In this document: in pieces, positions 10,300-21,600 of the stretch | Numbering within the stretch: the stretch's first letter is position 1 | Layout of the letters: each line of letters opens with the position of its first letter | Source of the DNA: Polysphondylium violaceum | Lineage: Eukaryota; Evosea; Eumycetozoa; Dictyosteliales; Dictyosteliaceae | Direction: 5' to 3' | DNA length: 64,000 nucleotides | NCBI GenBank assembly: GCA_000277445.1 | Contig: AJWJ01000049.1 | Coordinates: forward strand, 1 to 64,000 | Notes under the pieces: model-generated | What the model was told of the DNA's origin: nothing | What the model saw: the letters and a program-made list of their open reading frames with translations, nothing else | Database searches by the model: none | Made by a program: the position numbers and the translations under genes

Positions 10300-11556
10300 T
10301 TATTTCTTTGATGGATTATCATAAACGTCAACATACCAATTATCTTTTGTTATCTTTTTATCTGAAACTTTGTCTTGAATAGGATCAAGATATATAGGGA
10401 CCCATAAATCTGATAGTGGGGCCAAACAATCCAGTGAATCCTCCAAGCCAAAGATTTTTGTCGCCACTAGAGTAAAAACCAATAGTTTCGACTGATGAGT
10501 ATCAATGGCACCAAAACAACTCCAAATGCCTTAATTTTGTTCATGAGTGAATTATCTACGGGTCTGTCATAGATAAAACTATCTCGGTCATTATATTTAA
10601 ATGGATGTAAATCTGTGCCTCTGTATGAGATAGCGCCAAATATCAAGGCATTGTAGACAGCATCTGGAATAGTTCTCAATGAAAAGAGCTTTGATGAAGA
10701 ATAAAGACCGTATAAGAGACCAAATATCATACCAGTGGTGATTCTACCATGGGCCACTGAATTAAGTTGACGTGGTGTTGAATAGGCTGGCTCGTACTTT
10801 TGAGGTGATTCCAATGTTTCAGTTGGTGTATATTGTGCCAATGATAGAGGCAGTTGCTTTCCAATCGATTTGTAGTATTTTATAGTAGACTCTATTGTAA
10901 TCTTTGTAAATTTATCAGAGTGTTGTTTAAAAGACTGTTGGTCTTGTGCAGACACATCTGAATTCCAATGGTCTATAAAATTTTCTGCTGGTTGTTGCAA
11001 TAAATGCAAACAGTACTTGTATCCATCAGCTTCAATAAACTTTGTCAAAGCAAATGGATCCTTAACAATACTAGCCAACACATAAACACTCATAGAGAAA
11101 GAAATCTCTATCAGTTAGATAATTTGAAGTGGTGTCTGATAAATTTGCCAAGAAATGTACTTTTTCAACTATCGGAAAAAGAAAAGGTTCCCTTGTAGCT
11201 ATATATTTATCTTTTAATCAATACATTAAATTAGTATTGATGATTAATATGGAATAGAAGGAGAAAAAGACCATTTGCCTCTATAAATAAACCTACCAAA
11301 AGAAGCATAAACTATTTCTGCTAAAAAGACCAATAACAAACCAATCTTTCCGACTTTTCTATATTTCTTCATCATATTTTCAAAATCTTCATATTTATTT
11401 TCTTGATTTTCATTTTTATTATCTTTACTCTGGCTATCTTGTTCCTGCTGTTCTCTTTGCTCTTGTTGCTCTTGTTTCTTTATCGATGGATTTAAAGTTC
11501 TTGTTGAAAAAAGAGGAAATCAAACAATGGCTGTGTTTGATTAGTTGTTTATTCAT
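10300..11556 (-). pseudogene. Paralogue 2 of the family, decayed copy
   Basis: The layout matches its neighbours: a first exon from the ATG at 11556 (MNKQLIKHSHCLISS...) to a donor near 11294 (VGKIGLLLVFLAEIVYASFG), then a second exon to 10300 (closing DNWYVDVYD). It does not read through. The frame shifts in the Gln/Glu-rich part of exon 1 near 11460. Relative to paralogue 1, about a dozen residues plus the frame are lost near 11095, just after LTDRDFFLY. A further one-base shift lies in a T run near 10478, right after SRNYWF. The long middle part (10485-11093) is still open and clearly homologous (DGYKYCLHLLQ, TTGMIFGLLYGLY). Three separate lesions argue for a true pseudogene rather than sequencing error. 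Confidence 0.75.
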
Positions 11557-11916
11557 ATTCCCCAAAGTAATGAGAAAGTTGAAAACTATTTTCATCTCTT
11601 TGATTTTTTTATTTTTTAGTCTCAAAAATATCTACTTTTTGACACATAATTATCGGATGGAGGCTTTTAGTGCAAGTATCTTTATTCCTCTTTAAGGTAA
11701 AAATATGACAACATACTAGACTCGGTCATCAATCTATACTTTTGTGTCGTCATACTGTCGATGAGCCGTAAAATGAATCAAAAGGGCTGGGATGCCAAGT
11801 TGAACAAGAGGACAAGAAAAGAAAGAGACTCCTTCTAAATAGAATAGAATCGTCACCTCCGATTCCTAGAAGTAAAAGTAAAATGGTACAAACATAAACC
11901 TGGATAGGAACGACGT
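11557..11916. other. Spacer between paralogues 2 and 3
   Basis: Serves as downstream region of paralogue 3 and upstream region of the decayed copy. No gene, tRNA or repeat recognised; composition is slightly less AT-rich around 11730-11880. Confidence 0.4.
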
Positions 11917-13148
11917 TTATTTTTTGTTGTTTTTATCATAATACCAATCATTGGTAGTCAGGGGCACGAGCTTTTTTCGGTTGAATAATGGATCAAAGGT
12001 TGTGTGGAATGAGGTGGGATAGGAAGGAGGTTTGATCAATAGTGTAATATAGGTGACGGGAAACCAATAGTTTCGACTGATAAGACACATTGGAATTAGA
12101 CACAAGAGGAAATTGTAGAGATAGATCTTGGAGAAATTGTCTCTGTACGTGTCTTTGTAGCATTGCAGACTCTGGAACCGAACCGGTAGTCGAGGCACAA
12201 TCAGCGGTGTGATGATGGCCGTGCAGATGGCGTTCAACAACAAGGGTCCTTTGAATCCTGGAAAATGGGATCTGACCATCACATACAAAAAGCCTGCGAC
12301 AGCCGACATGGTGATACTCTCTATGGCGGGCTCAGAGTATCGCTGGTTCTTGTGCACCATGGGACGATAGGATCGGTCGGGGGGATAGATATCAATCTCG
12401 GCGGGAGGTGCTATATTGAGCGTCTCATAGTACTTTTTTGTCTGCTCAATCAGCTTGAAGCACAAATAGTCCATAGATTTCTTGAGTGTGTCTATGTCTT
12501 GCTTCCCGAGTGCCCTTGAGCCACTGAATATATCTGCATCTGATTGCAACACATGCAAACAAAATTTATATATACCCGATTGAATCAACAACGCTTTGGA
12601 CTCTGGTCTTGTTGCCAACATCAACAAATATATATACACTACATCGATGGGATACTTGTACACGATCATATTGGAGAATATAAAATAATCTCTTTCACTC
12701 ATATGTTGAGTCAACTGTATGTTTCTCAATTTAATCATTTGAAATTGACTCTTGGCATCCATTATCTCTAATACCTGTGTATCATTTGACATATCTAATG
12801 TTTTAATACATTAATATCATTGTCTGTCTATTGTATACTACAGCAATACATACCATAGGCAACTTTAACATTTTTACCAAACATAAATAAATAAAGAACT
12901 CTAACACTTATACTTCCCAATTTTAAAAATGATGACCATCCTCTATTTTCACTTTGTTGTTCTTCCTGGTCATTATGGCTATTACTATTACTATTACTAT
13001 TACTACTATGACTATTATTATTACTATTATTATTTTTAGTCTTGATTAAAACTTTTATTATCCTATTCACATCACTGGTATTGTTGTTGTTACTGTTGTT
13101 CTTGAACAAGTTTTGAAATAAATGTGAAATTTTAGTCCTATTATTCAT
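11917..13148 (-). CDS. Paralogue 3 of the three-copy family; membrane protein
   Basis: Two exons (13148-12854, donor GTATGT; 12794-11917, acceptor TTAG, phase 1) give 390 residues. The first exon holds a basic, Asn/Ser-rich N-terminus and a hydrophobic patch (ISVRVLYLFMFG) where paralogue 1 has GKLGLLLFIL. The second exon keeps SERDYFIFSNM, KFCLHVLQSD, a membrane region (AVAGFLYVMV; LNAICTAIITPLIV), LISRNYWFPV and TNDWYYD. Paralogue 3 is the most diverged intact copy and uses more G/C-rich codons than paralogue 1. Intron position and phase are the same in both intact copies, showing origin by tandem duplication. Function unknown. Confidence 0.75.
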
Positions 13149-13884
13149 CGTGATGAGATTGTATGTTCAGCAACTGTAAAAGAATTAATTTCTAATATAA
13201 TGCAAAGATGGTGGTGGCAGTTTTTGATGAGAAATATTATAACACACACACACACACAACTACGCATTAAGTTTTTAAAGTTTATTTCTGTTGACTTTTT
13301 TAGATCATGGTTTAGTTTTATATCTCTATTTTCTTTATTCATGTTTTCTATCACAATTTCAATCAAACATGTTGAGAGACATGTATATTAGAGTGTTGTG
13401 TAAATATATTACTTTGAAAACAAATTATTCTTTACTCTACATATTAAAATAAAGTCGCTTTCTAAATAGTATCTATCAATGATGACTTTAAATATGTATA
13501 CACACAACGCTCTCTCACGACAGAAAGAGAATTCGCAAATATCTATCTATAAAAAAAAAAAACATGACCCACCCTTGTTGTTGACTCATTTCAAGGGGTG
13601 AAAAAAATCATATCATACAATACTAAATTTGGGTTTTTTACAATAATTTAAATTAAATTTGATAATATTTAATTTTTTATAAATAGAAAGCTTCTCACAT
13701 TGATAATTAAATATTACTTTTTATTTACAATAGAGATTTATATTTTATTCTATTTAAATTATATTATTCTTATTAATCATAGTATAAATAATAAAATACC
13801 CTTTATATTTCACTCATACAATAATAAATATTATTTTTATTTTTCGTACACACATACACACACATTTAAATATAAATACGTACA
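13149..13884. other. Divergent intergenic region
   Basis: Lies between the minus-strand paralogue 3 and the plus-strand lipid-droplet-type gene, so it should hold both promoters. Contains a CA repeat near 13240-13258, an A run at 13550-13562, and a CA-rich leader (13848-13864) just before the ATG at 13885. Short open frames on both strands here look accidental. Confidence 0.5.
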
Positions 13885-15069
13885 ATGGATTATTCATCAG
13901 AAAAAGTATGTATTCAATACGACTTGTATACAACAACTACAATACATATTAACATACTATTATTATCATATAATAAAGGCTGGTTCTTCCTCATCTAAAG
14001 ATTCAAGTAATGTTGAAAACGGTAATCAATCTTCTTTGGGCGGACTCTACAATTCTCTTTTATCGCTTACTGTAGGTCCAGTCAAATCAATTGCAACCTA
14101 TTCAATCAATACTTTTGATACTACTTTGGATTCTGTTATTAATTTTGGTGTTGAAAAGGTATTTTTATTATGATATATATCTATCGATAAAGAAATAGAA
14201 TAACTACTAACAATAATACATAATATATAATATTTTTAAATATTTAGGTCCCACATCCAGAAATTGTTGATAAAGTTGTTAAACAAACAATGTCTACTCT
14301 TGATACTATTGTAGATTCTGTTTTACCACCACCCCAAAATGAAGATTTGGATAAACTCACCGACGCTGAACTCTATCAATTGGAAAAAAGAGCCAGATTT
14401 TTACTTAAATTAAGAAAAAGATTAAACTCTGAATCTATTCGTTCAATTCCTTCAAATTCCTATACTGCTCTTGTTAAATCTTCAAAAGGTAAGATATTTA
14501 GTAGATCTGATATGTAGTATATTGTATATACTAATATTAATATTCTCTATATAGAAAATCTCCCAACTCAAGAATATTTAGATAAAACTAATGCTTTGAT
14601 TTTAAGTATTCAAAATGCAGCATCTGATAAAAAACAAAAATTATCACAAGCTGCTATTGAACAATTGTATAGCTCATTTGATACTCTTGTCGCTACCCTT
14701 GGTTCATTTTCAATTTGGGTTAAAAAGGTTGATCCAACTGAAGTTCTCGTCTCTATTCAAGAGCTTGCTAAAATGGTAAAGGAATCCAAAGAAAGAGTAA
14801 TGAATGCTGCTACTCAACACGAAAGAGTTGAATACTTTAAACAAGATTGTGGCAAGATTTTAAATAGATCTCGTGAATTGGTCATTGAACAATTTGAACA
14901 ACTCAAAGCCAAAGCTGATCAATTGAGAACCTCTGATATTCCAATCGTATCTCAAACAATGAAAGGTTTGGAAACTATCTTTTTATCTATTTTAAATACT
15001 TTTACCAAATCTTTACCTGCACCATCCTCCTCATCCTCTACAAATACCACATCTGAACAAAATGAATAG
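13885..15069 (+). CDS. Perilipin/REF-like lipid-droplet protein (tentative)
   Basis: Four exons (13885-13905, 13979-14158, 14248-14488, 14555-15069) give 318 residues; the first exon codes for only seven. Donors are GTATGT, GTATTT and GTAAGA. Residues about 23-90 form amphipathic repeats (LYNSLLSLTVGPVKSIATYS; TFDTTLDSVINFGVEKV; VVDKVVKQTMSTLDTIV), like the 11-mer helices that let perilipins and rubber-elongation-factor proteins lie on lipid droplets. A charged helix (DLDKLTDAELYQLEKRARFL) follows, then a long four-helix-type region ending in a Ser/Pro/Thr tail. No membrane-spanning segment or signal peptide. The family call rests on pattern and layout, not on a diagnostic motif. Confidence 0.55.
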
Positions 15070-15434
15070 AAATCAAAATATAACTACATGTAGTTTTATA
15101 CTTTATAAATAAAAGAGATTCATTTTTTAGTATTATTCTATTTGAATCACTTATTTATTATTACCATCCATTGCCATATGGATTTGAAAATCTGTGCTAA
15201 ATGAAAAAAATGATTATCGACATTTTTTTTTAAAAAATTTTTTTTTTTTTTTTTCTATCGTTTTCTTTCTTTCATACAAACAGATAATTAGCCGATCATC
15301 AGTTTTGATTACAATATCCAACAACAGATTATTGTACAGACATAAACTAGCATAGTGTTTCATCAAAAAATACAAAGATAGATATAGAATAGAATAGCAA
15401 ACAGGATAAAAACACACATATACACAAATCCAAA
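15070..15434. other. Intergenic region upstream of mrpl23
   Basis: Contains a long A/T homopolymer cluster (15222-15254) and a pyrimidine- then A/C-rich leader before the ATG at 15435. No other feature seen. Confidence 0.5.
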
Positions 15435-15791
15435 ATGAGCACAAACAAAGTCATTCAAGCATCATCTAAATATTGGAACAATATATTTTTCCCAAATATT
15501 AAATTAACAGTATTCAGAAACACTCACGAAACCTTTGAAAAGACCAACAAACTTATGTTTAAAACAAATTGCAATGTTGGTAAAATCGATATTAAAAACT
15601 ATGTTAAAGCTTTATATGATGTAGATGTTTCAAAAGTCAATACAATCAATGTACAAGGTAGAATTAAAACTCCACACAGTGGTATTGGTTCAAGAATGAA
15701 GAGATTTAGAAACAAATTTAAAGCCACCGATTATAAAAAAGCAATCATTACTGTAGATGATAAATTTGTTGAAACTTTAAAAAGAAAATAA
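15435..15791 (+). CDS. mrpl23: Mitochondrial ribosomal protein L23 (uL23m)
   Basis: A single exon of 118 residues. FFPNIKLTVFRNTHE near the N-terminus, then MFKTNCNVGKIDIKNYVKALYDVDVSKVNTINVQGR, follow the uL23 pattern: a strand, then a helix pair that keeps the protein on the large-subunit exit-tunnel rim, then the VxxVNTxxxxGK-type loop. The C-terminal part (RMKRFRNKFKATDYKKAIITV) matches the basic end of mitochondrial L23. Length fits mitochondrial or bacterial forms, not the longer cytosolic L23A. The start is set by the only in-frame ATG after an A/C-rich leader. Confidence 0.85.
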   Translation: MSTNKVIQASSKYWNNIFFPNIKLTVFRNTHETFEKTNKLMFKTNCNVGKIDIKNYVKALYDVDVSKVNTINVQGRIKTPHSGIGSRMKRFRNKFKATDYKKAIITVDDKFVETLKRK

Positions 15792-16569
15792 ATAATCTCA
15801 CATATATAATATAATTTAACAAGTAACATATATGCTATAGCTTTATTTAATTACACTGTGTAATAGCTTATTTCCTATCTCATTGTATGTGGTTCTTGTA
15901 TTGATCTCAATCACTCACACCCACTACTTTACCAATTATACTGGTATAGATCATTATCGTTGATTTAAATTCCCACACAATCATTGTCATTGTCATTGCC
16001 ATCATCACCATCACCATCACCACAAATAAAATCAACATCAACATCATCATAGTCATCATCATCGTCATCATTATACAGATGATTTATGAATTTTCATTGA
16101 GACATCCACTCAATTAGCTTTATCATTACTTTTATTTGATGGATACATAATGCACAGATATATAAATAAGATCTCAAATTTCATCATCTAAATTTAGTTT
16201 CTAAAAAATTTGAAAAAAACAAAAAAATAAATAAAAAATTTTAAAAAAAAAAAAGTGTTGGTTTGTTTTCTCAAAAAATGAATATTATTATTTTTGTAAA
16301 GTTTGTATTTTGGGGGTTGTGTGTATTTTTTTTTCATTCATATTTATTTATTCTATTTATTCTATTTAGGTTCACCCTGTGATTATCATATAATAGTAAT
16401 TATTATAACCTTTGAGCTTTCATATAATACCATTACCTCTTCAATACCATTATCCATAAATAGAAAGTACGCACACACACATATTCAACAATAATATTTA
16501 TTTTTTTTTTTCTTTTCTTTCTTTTTCTTTTCTTGTTTGTATTTATATATTTAACAACACCAGACAATA
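15792..16569. other. Intergenic region with TCA/CAT repeats
   Basis: A CAT/TCA microsatellite cluster spans about 15985-16075 (imperfect CATCAC and CATCAT units). A-rich tracts occur at 16207-16255 and T/C-rich tracts at 16498-16535, before the ATG of the UBLCP1 gene. No gene recognised. Confidence 0.5.
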
Positions 16570-17955
16570 ATGGAAGAGTTAAGCCAAGCACATAAAATCA
16601 ACTTTAATGAACAAGATATGCTTTATAATCTTTCAAATAGTGATAAAAAAGATGTAGAATCACCTGTACAATCAAATACATTTAAACAAACCGATACCGA
16701 TACCGACAATAATAATAATAATACAAATATAACAACAACTACAACTACTATTACACAAGAAAAAATAGAAATCAAAACAAAATGGAATGGAAAAGAATAC
16801 AAGATATCAGTGTACAAATCAAATACGGTAGCAGATCTAAAAAGAGAGTTGGAGGTGGTAACCAATGTTTTGTCAAAGAGACAAAAAATATTGGGATTGT
16901 CTAAAGGTAAACAACCATTGGATGAAGAGACAATGGCATCGTTAAATATACCAATGAATCACAGTATCATTATGATGGGCACACCAGAGTCTTATATCAT
17001 TCATCAAAACGATAGTGATGAAGATGAAGTTTTCAATGATTTTGAATTTGATTACATTCCAGACTATGATGAAATCACTCATATTGAAAAGAATAGAACC
17101 TCGCTCACCGCTATGAAGGAGCGTTCCAATGATATCTCTATCATCAATCCACCAAGAAAAAATAAAAAACTCTTGGTATTGGATTTGGATCATACCTTAT
17201 TGGATTTTAAAGATCAAAATGTTGAAAGTAAGTTGTAGTTTGCTGGGATTGATAGTAAGATATAAATAATCTAAATATATTAATATATCGAAATTCTATA
17301 CAAGATATGAAAAGACCATATTTGGAAGAGTTTTTAGTTTCTAGTTATCAAGATTATGATATTGGTATTTGGTCACAAACTAGTTGGAAATGGATCGAAA
17401 TTAAATTGACAGAGTTGGGATTATTAACAAATCCAAAATTTAAAATTTGTTTTGTAATGGATCAGACTTTGATGTTTAAGGTAACATCATTTAGAAATGT
17501 AAATTCTGAAAGAACTGAATTCAAACATCAAGTTAAAGCTTTGGAAATTATTTGGTGTCATAAAGAATTGGGTCAACATTTTACAAGTAAAAATACTGTT
17601 CATGTATGTTTTAAAGTATTAGTACTATTTGCTATTTTTATTTTAATACTAACCCTTTTGTTCTGTCTATTTAGGTTGATGATCTTTGTAAAAACTTTGC
17701 TATGAATCCTAAAAATGTATGTATTATTATTTGTATAGATATATATAAATATTAATTATATATAACATTAATTCATTATTATTATTATTATTATCACATT
17801 AGGGTGTATATATTCCTCCTTTTAAACTTAAAGATGCTCACAAGAGATTACCAGATATGGCATTACTTCATTTGGCCAAATACTTGAAATCAATAGTTAA
17901 TGAAGAAGATTTTACAAAAGTCAGTCATACTGATTGGATAAAAAAATTATTGTAA
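16570..17955 (+). CDS. ublcp1: Ubiquitin-like-domain CTD phosphatase (UBLCP1)
   Basis: Four exons (16570-17227, 17305-17603, 17675-17716, 17803-17955) give 383 residues. An Asp/Asn/Thr-rich head precedes a ubiquitin-like domain at about 67-138 (EIKTKWNGKEYKISV ... MNHSIIMMG). The HAD-type phosphatase begins at about 198 with the catalytic LLVLDLDHTLLDF (Asp205, Asp207). RPYLEEFLVSSYQDYDIGIW is motif II, and VDDLCKNFAMNPKN carries the late Asp pair. The family dephosphorylates nuclear proteasomes and binds them through the ubiquitin-like domain. Exon 3 is only 42 bases but carries the second metal-binding Asp cluster. The N-terminal tail is longer than in animals. Confidence 0.9.
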
Positions 17956-18632
17956 TCATATAAATAAAACTAAAATGAAACTAAACACTACTATTTGTTT
18001 TTGCAGATCAGAGGGCGAAAAAGTTGGTTTGTTATCCTTTGTCGATAATATGCATTAAAATGCAAGCTTCCCATGTGATGTGAGGGCATATTATGAAATA
18101 AAAAGAATGCATCTAATAGGTATGTTGATATCGACAGTATCTTGATCTTACACCACGCACTTGATCATGCTGGAATTCAAGTGAGGATAATATGAAACCA
18201 ATGATATTTATCACTGAAGCAGAGCGTTCAGAATCAACAGGACATCTATCCAAGTTAAATGAATAGAGATTCGATTGATGCTATCCACTCTGCTCCAAGA
18301 GTTTAATACAAATCATTGTTTTAAAATCATCAAAGATTATATTTAGTGTGCAAAGGCGCGGCATTTTTTTTTAAAACGAATTTTTTTTTTTTTTTTTTTT
18401 TTTTTTTGATGATCATTTTTCTCTTTTCATATCATTGCTTCAGTTGTTAGATAGTAGTGTGCGTCAGGGGGTACCGGTGTTTGTTGTCATTGTCATCAAA
18501 ACATACATATTCAATAGTATACATATATATTTCTCTTTTGTTTAATTATAAAAGATTTATAGAAAATACTACGACTACGATTGTTATCTCTAGAATATCA
18601 AATAACAACAACAACTAGTAACAACAACAACA
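17956..18632. other. Intergenic region with a GC-richer non-coding core
   Basis: Bases about 18000-18320 are clearly less AT-rich than typical spacers, yet both strands are full of stops in all frames. It contains small inverted repeats, such as TGCATT/AATGCA at about 18050-18063 and CTTGAT...TCAAG near 18141-18182. A T run of over 20 bases follows (about 18370-18407). It could be a non-coding RNA gene or an old decayed insertion; I recognise no family. The last 90 bases form an A/C-rich leader for the Nup205 gene. Confidence 0.3.
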
Positions 18633-21600
18633 ATGGATCAAGAAATATTTGATTATGTATCACCAACACAAAACATTGAATATTACATTCAATCGGGTGA
18701 ACCAAATCAATTATTAAAGTATTTACAACAACAGAGATCACATTTTTTAGATTCCAATCTTTTCTTTAGTTTCAAACAAAAAGATCAATCTAAATCATCA
18801 CAAAACCGTTCAACTCTATTGGAGAAAAAACAATTTCAATATCAAAATGAAATCGTTGAAGTTTTTGAATCTTTTTTAACTTTGGCTTTTAAATTATCCG
18901 ATCAAATGAATATTGATGAATATTTATCATGTAGAATTTTAAAATATATTATTGATATTGTAATTATTGTTATTTGTTACTACTATTATTATTATAGATT
19001 ACTAATATCATTAAAACACTATTGTAGAACTCAACCAGAGATGAAAGTGAACTTTTATCAATTGCCGAAGAATTTATATATGAAAAAAGATCAACTTATT
19101 TAATGGTTTTAAGAGAAATTTTAATGGTAAGTATTATATCCACTAGCTTTGGTTTGTATTCTTATCATACTAATATTATATTTTTGCAGAATATTCATTC
19201 ATCAGATAATAGTATTGAAAAGGTTAAATTTAATATACTTGAAGAATATTTATCAGAATTATTAACTCAACAACAAGATGATAGAAATATATTAAAGATT
19301 TTATTTAAAGTATTTCAAGATAAAATTAAGGATATCAATGTACCAGTGAATCAAAAAGAATATTTATATAGAATTAAAGAATGCATTCAAATTACTGAAT
19401 GTTTATTTTTAATCAGTTTTCATGTATGTATTCATTAATAATATTGCCAATCATCTCTATATGTTTTTGATATAGATATACTAATGTAATACAATATAAT
19501 AGTTTTCATTAAATCAAGAGAATCTTTTACAATTTATTAAAACTATAAAACAACTTGGTACTCTATATCAAAATCAACCACAAGATTCTTTATTAAAATC
19601 AAATCTATTCCAAGTACGTAATAATAATATTATTTAATTTTATAAAGTTGAATAATAATGACTAATATTTATTTAAAATATATTACAGATGTTATATATT
19701 TTATTATTTTCAGTATTTTCAATATTTGATAATATTAATGTACAACTATATGATCCAATTGCAAAGAGACATAGTACAAATCAAATTGAACTAAAAGGAA
19801 ATCAAAGTTTATTAGATGAATTAACATTTCGTAGTAATAGTCCAAGTACAGGTACAAATGAAAACAATACATTTTTGGTCCCAATTTTATCATCATTTTA
19901 TTATTTATATCAACAAACAAATAATGATAATCCACAAGAAGAACAAAGAAGAGCAAGCCAATTATTCTCTAGAGACTCTAGCGCCTATAAAATTTTATTG
20001 GAAATTGTTTCTTCTCAATCATTTAAATCTTCAACTCTCTCTACTTTTTATTCATTTTTAATTGATACCTATTCTTGTAAATATATTAAATATATTCCAA
20101 AAGATTCAACTGCAAAAATGACAAGTAAGTTTATTATTTAATTAAATAGTAATTTAATTTCTTTCTTTAGGTTTAGTGTACTAATTGAAATTAATATGAA
20201 TTTAGATTTAAATTTAGTAAATGAATTTAATAATGTATTGGCTATTATTTATGATAATAATAATATTAATTCAAAAGAATTTTGGAGAATTGGATCGGAA
20301 ATCAATTATTTTAGAGATTCTTGGTTTAGAATTCATGATCAATTAATTATTTCATCATTTAAATTAATGTCATCATTGGTTAGATGTAATACAAACGATG
20401 TATTTAATCTATTCACGCTGGATGGTCAATTTACTTGGATTAGACTATTCCAACACTTACAATCCTATACTGCCAGTTTAACAGGTACCGCCAATACCAT
20501 TAGTCCAAACGACACAGAGGCATTGATTGCAATACTTGGACTCTTTTCTAAATTGATTGAAAACTCTTTGGCCATCAGTCAAATGTTTCTTCGTACTGGT
20601 CCATTGATGACCTTGATATTCCAATTTGTTTTCTCTCAAGTCGATGCCAAACTAAAGACTATGGCACTCCGTGTAATCACCTCTTTTGCCAACTATCAAA
20701 TATTTGTACCAGATATTTGGAAATTGGTAAATGAAACCAAACTCTTTACCACTGGTCTTAAGATGGAGTCTGAAATTGGCGACTATCCATTCACTCAACA
20801 ATCGTTGGAATTGTTGTACAAATTGTTGATCCACAGCTCAACATCCTACTTTGATCCATCCAATGCCGAAGGTTCATTGGCTTTAAAGACCTGCATCGAT
20901 CAATGCATTGAACTGTTCAACTCTATCAACAACAAATCATTCAACGATTTCCAAGATAAATGGAAATTCACTCTCGACATATTGAGTATCTTTGAATTCT
21001 CTCTCAATCAATTCAATCTCTCTATCAAACAATTTGTCCTCAACAAAAAGAATGCAATCTATCCATTGTACATTGAACTCACTCGTGGCTCTCGTACTTT
21101 GTTGACCATGATTCGTTTGATTGAAATCTGCAACAAATGGACCGTCGAGAAATCCAATAATGCCGATGACCAAATCCACATGGACACATTCAATAATGTA
21201 ATCATCAAATGTTTGGATATTTTGTTGCTTTTGTCAGACAACACAATCTATGACACCGAAGATGCCAAATCATTAATTATCACCTTTTCTACCATGCGTT
21301 CCAATTCTCCAATCATCTCTATTGCCTCATTGGTCGACCACGAAGTACCTGCCATCTCTATCAGATCACTCAGATTGATCTACTCTTTTGAAAACTACAC
21401 TGGTCTCATCTCCACCGTGTTTTTAAATTATTCTAATCCAAAATCTCTTTTGGATAAATTTATAAAGATGATGGAATTTACCGAGCCCATCTATGAGGAT
21501 ACCACCGGTCCTTACTATGAACAAGAGATCAAGTTTATCAAATATGCCTCCAACTCTTTCCAATGGACATTGTCTCAATTGATCTTACTTTGTCTCGAAA

